Under the pieces are notes generated by a model. The model ran no database searches. It saw only the letters and a program-made list of their open reading frames with translations, and had not been told where the DNA came from. From the NCBI GenBank assembly GCA_027343965.1, contig DAHWJX010000014.1:1-14890 (forward strand): a stretch of 14,890 bases of DNA, written 5' to 3'. The position numbers and the translations under genes were made by a program. Positions 13,161 through 14,890 of this stretch are shown here, piece after piece (within the stretch, counting starts at the first letter, position 1; every line of letters begins with the position of its first letter). This DNA is from JAKACU01 sp021821185. Its GTDB lineage: Bacteria > Bacillota > Bacilli > Alicyclobacillales > SLC66.

Positions 13161-13187
13161 GAATTTTGCTATAAAAGTAGTAAGCAA

Positions 13188-13207
13188 GGCCCTCTTGAAC
13201 GAGGGCC
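13188..13207 (-). terminator. Hairpin between the 97-aa and 317-aa genes (attenuator-like)
   Basis: GGCCCTC (13188-13194) pairs with GAGGGCC (13201-13207) with a six-base loop. On the minus strand the tail is TTGCTTACTACTTTT, only moderately T-rich. It may end some transcripts or protect the 3' end of the 97-aa message, while downstream genes are still read. Confidence 0.6.
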
Positions 13208-13233
13208 ATAACTATACGATCAACTATGTCAAT

Positions 13234-13527
13234 CTATTGAGCGGCGGGAATAGCACCTTCAGCTACGTATGTAACGACTAAGAGGCCAGCAGCCGTTAAC
13301 GCCGCATCAAAGGTTAAGGTGTTGCTTGGTGTATCAGCTGTGCCTGTGAATTGCACTTCGGTTGCGCTAGCTGGTGCGGTGCTTTGCACGGTGTAAGCTG
13401 TTGCAGCGATGGCTGTAGCAGCACCATCGAGTCCGACTACAGAAAGCACTTGCACGGCGTTTTCCGGTAAAGTTTGTGCGGCAGTTGCCGTGGTGACAAC
13501 GGGTACTGTGCGGGTTTCAAATTGCAT
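13234..13527 (-). CDS. Small Ala/Thr-rich virion-type protein (97 aa)
   Basis: The ATG at 13527 follows AGGGGAG. More than half of the residues are Ala, Thr or Val, with only a handful charged. The sequence predicts a single beta sandwich: VQVLSVVGLDG, ATEVQFTGTADTPSN, TLTFDAALTA and LLVVTYVAEG. Size and composition resemble decoration or cement proteins, or a small beta-rich head or tail protein of phages. The hairpin directly after it and its isolation between two larger structural genes fit a separately abundant message. No cysteine, signal or membrane segment is present. The specific family is not recognised. Confidence 0.75.
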   Translation of the reverse strand: MQFETRTVPVVTTATAAQTLPENAVQVLSVVGLDGAATAIAATAYTVQSTAPASATEVQFTGTADTPSNTLTFDAALTAAGLLVVTYVAEGAIPAAQ

Positions 13528-13558
13528 GGATTTTCTCCCCTATCCCTAAAATGAGCAG

Positions 13559-14758
13559 TTATTTGTTGCTGACCAAGATACCTGATTTAGCAATACTCGC
13601 GGTATTAACGGCATAGGACTGCGTGCCCGTCGTTGCGATGAATGGTGATACGGAATTCTTATAGACCATCATTTGTGCGAGTGTGTCGGCTTCGGCCAGA
13701 GCATAATATACGCCGCTATTTGCATTTTGCGGATCAGCAACACCATATTGAAAATCGTTGAAACGATAACTGATGGGAGCTCCTTGCGGGCTATCCTGCG
13801 GAACGATTTCGTTGCCGACTTTGAACCCGACATAAGCTTGTCCACTGGGTATACGAACGCCAAGCTGTTGCCACAGGAACATGTCATTTGATTGGCTGAA
13901 ATCGTCGCCTAAATCGTGTTGTGTATCCACAATATTGGCTTGATTACCACCCACTACACCGAGACGCGAGAAAACATAGGGGCTACTCGTACCGGTTGCT
14001 TGCTGGTTGTATGCGTAGCTGATGCGGCGACGAACTTTGACATTACCCACTTGGTTATCACCACCAGGTAGCGAACCCCAACTGGTAATGCCGAGGGTGC
14101 CGCTGAGAATATGGGATGAGAAAAATTCCTGTACGCCTGGATAACTTACGGCAATGGAACCGTCATATCCAATACCAAGGCCTGTTAAATCGTCAGCTTG
14201 GTATTTTTCCCCTTTCACCACGATACGAAGTGGTGCCACAACATTTCCGTTATTTCCCCAACCAGAGATAGATTTCACTTGCACATAGAGACCATCCGTC
14301 ACTTTAATGCCCGTCATTTGCAGCGGCATATTGCGGACGGTGCCCGGATGCTTGAGATTTTGCAAGAGTAAGTCGCGCACCGGGAAACCGAGAATGATTT
14401 GCCGACTGCCGTGTGTGTTTTTGCGACGAGCGAACATGTTCGCCAAGAAGGACCCGTCAATGACGATGAAGTTATTCAGGTTGTTGCTACCATTGACAAT
14501 CGATATTTCTACATCTGGGAACTGTGTGGTTGCCGCTGAATTATCGACAGGCGAAATGATTTCAATGATCCGTGCATCAGCCACATAGCCATTCGGTAAA
14601 TGTGTGCTTGAAATGGTATTCGGTGTGATTTGAATGTTCGACGTGTTAACGCTGGTTGATCCGCTTTCAGGGCTTTGTACCGTAGCCCCAGCGTTGATTT
14701 GACTGCAAGTCACGTCAAGTAAGGTGGTTAGCGTACGAAAACGAGTCCAATCTGCCAT
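13559..14758 (-). CDS. Virion-type protein (399 aa), capsid candidate
   Basis: The ATG at 14758 has AAGGAGG ten bases before it. The protein starts ADWTRFRTLTTLLDVTCSQI. A beta-rich body follows, with VADARIIEIISPVDN, IIDG-like turns, RRKNTHGSRQIILGFPVRDL (113-132), GLYVQVKSISGWGNNGNVV and WQQLGVRIPSGQAYVGFKVG. The C-terminal 60 residues carry SGVYYALAEADTLAQMMVY. It is soluble, has low charge and is the largest complete gene of the right-hand operon. Length, strand content and placement next to a small beta protein make it a candidate major capsid or tail protein, but neither an HK97 nor a double-jelly-roll signature can be claimed by eye. Confidence 0.75.
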   Translation of the reverse strand: MADWTRFRTLTTLLDVTCSQINAGATVQSPESGSTSVNTSNIQITPNTISSTHLPNGYVADARIIEIISPVDNSAATTQFPDVEISIVNGSNNLNNFIVIDGSFLANMFARRKNTHGSRQIILGFPVRDLLLQNLKHPGTVRNMPLQMTGIKVTDGLYVQVKSISGWGNNGNVVAPLRIVVKGEKYQADDLTGLGIGYDGSIAVSYPGVQEFFSSHILSGTLGITSWGSLPGGDNQVGNVKVRRRISYAYNQQATGTSSPYVFSRLGVVGGNQANIVDTQHDLGDDFSQSNDMFLWQQLGVRIPSGQAYVGFKVGNEIVPQDSPQGAPISYRFNDFQYGVADPQNANSGVYYALAEADTLAQMMVYKNSVSPFIATTGTQSYAVNTASIAKSGILVSNK

Positions 14759-14798
14759 AATTGCGTTTCCTCCTTGGGCCTATTGACCCATAAAATAA

Positions 14799-14890
14799 TT
14801 AGCTATTTGTACTTTGACTTGGTACGCCTGAGGATACCGCAACGGTAGGTGTAGCAACCGCATTTGTAGCCGTTCCCGACGATGACGTTG
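14799..14890 (-). CDS. 3' end of a further virion-type gene, start outside window
   Basis: The minus-strand frame stopping at the TAA of 14799-14801 encodes an Ala/Thr/Ser/Val-rich tail, SSSGTATNAVATPTVAVSSG and then VPSQSTNS. Its composition matches the other structural proteins here. Another frame stays open to 14780 but reads Arg/Leu-rich and unlike its neighbours. The gene continues beyond the window. It would be the gene upstream of the 399-aa gene in the same operon, 40 bases away. Frame choice is by composition only. Confidence 0.5.
   Translation of the reverse strand, partial: TSSSGTATNAVATPTVAVSSGVPSQSTNS

Noticed and set aside
544..13236. General reassignment of TAG to an amino acid in this genome
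   Set aside because: TAG also serves as the last stop before a terminator (38-aa gene) and at ends of the GNAT, 75-aa, 97-aa and 221-aa genes, so full recoding is unlikely; only local readthrough remains possible.
13146..13236. Open frame of about 34 codons after the TAG of the 97-aa gene
   Set aside because: It runs through the hairpin and the ribosome site of the next gene, and an open run of this length is expected by chance.
1..14890. CRISPR arrays and tRNA genes
   Set aside because: No regularly spaced direct repeats and no convincing cloverleaf were seen on either strand.

Overview
The window reads as a late and accessory region of a bacteriophage or prophage. The host is probably a Gram-positive bacterium of the Bacillota. 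This rests on very strong purine-rich ribosome binding sites before almost every gene (one is a 12-base match to the 3' end of 16S rRNA), frequent TTG and GTG starts, and an XhlA-like lysis protein. The genus cannot be read from the sequence. No terminase, portal, tape measure or recognisable capsid family is present, so the virion type is open.

Layout, left to right. (1) The 3' end of a trypsin-like serine protease gene on + (1-489) ends at a two-way terminator (498-520). (2) A tightly packed minus-strand operon runs from 4935 down to 544: an XhlA-like coiled-coil/TM protein, a 411-aa surface-type protein, a small anchored protein, an anchored lytic transglycosylase, a helical protein with an internal duplication, a 144-aa basic protein and a 38-aa basic protein. 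(3) A two-gene + strand cassette (5150-6602) holds an AAA+ ATPase and a GNAT acetyltransferase whose N-terminus is apparently frameshifted. (4) A permuted papain-like protein (6645-7169) lies behind a strong terminator that ends the tyrosine recombinase gene (7245-8087). The recombinase is preceded by a region rich in inverted repeats (8088-8257). (5) A second minus-strand operon (14890 to 8248) carries beta-rich Ala/Thr/Ser/Gly-heavy proteins that look like virion components, plus a hidden 75-aa Cys/His protein that appears to start at ATT.

The most interesting part is 2097-4618. Three consecutive genes encode proteins that share a roughly 40-50 residue module bounded by two cysteines (four copies). 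Two end in a C-terminal membrane anchor. The third, the 411-aa protein, stops at a TAG immediately before an in-frame anchor of the same kind, whose own TGA overlaps the next gene's ATG as ATGA. This points to amber readthrough, a recent nonsense mutation or a base error. I infer a set of membrane-displayed surface proteins (ligand or wall binding plus peptidoglycan cleavage), perhaps on a membrane-containing particle or the host envelope. The 411-aa protein and the 220-aa protein of the right-hand operon (10628-11290) share an N-terminal domain, which links the two operons.

Stretches without genes are short. Positions 4936-5149 are a divergent regulatory region, 8088-8247 holds the inverted repeats before the recombinase, and 13146-13233 holds a hairpin and a strong ribosome binding site.
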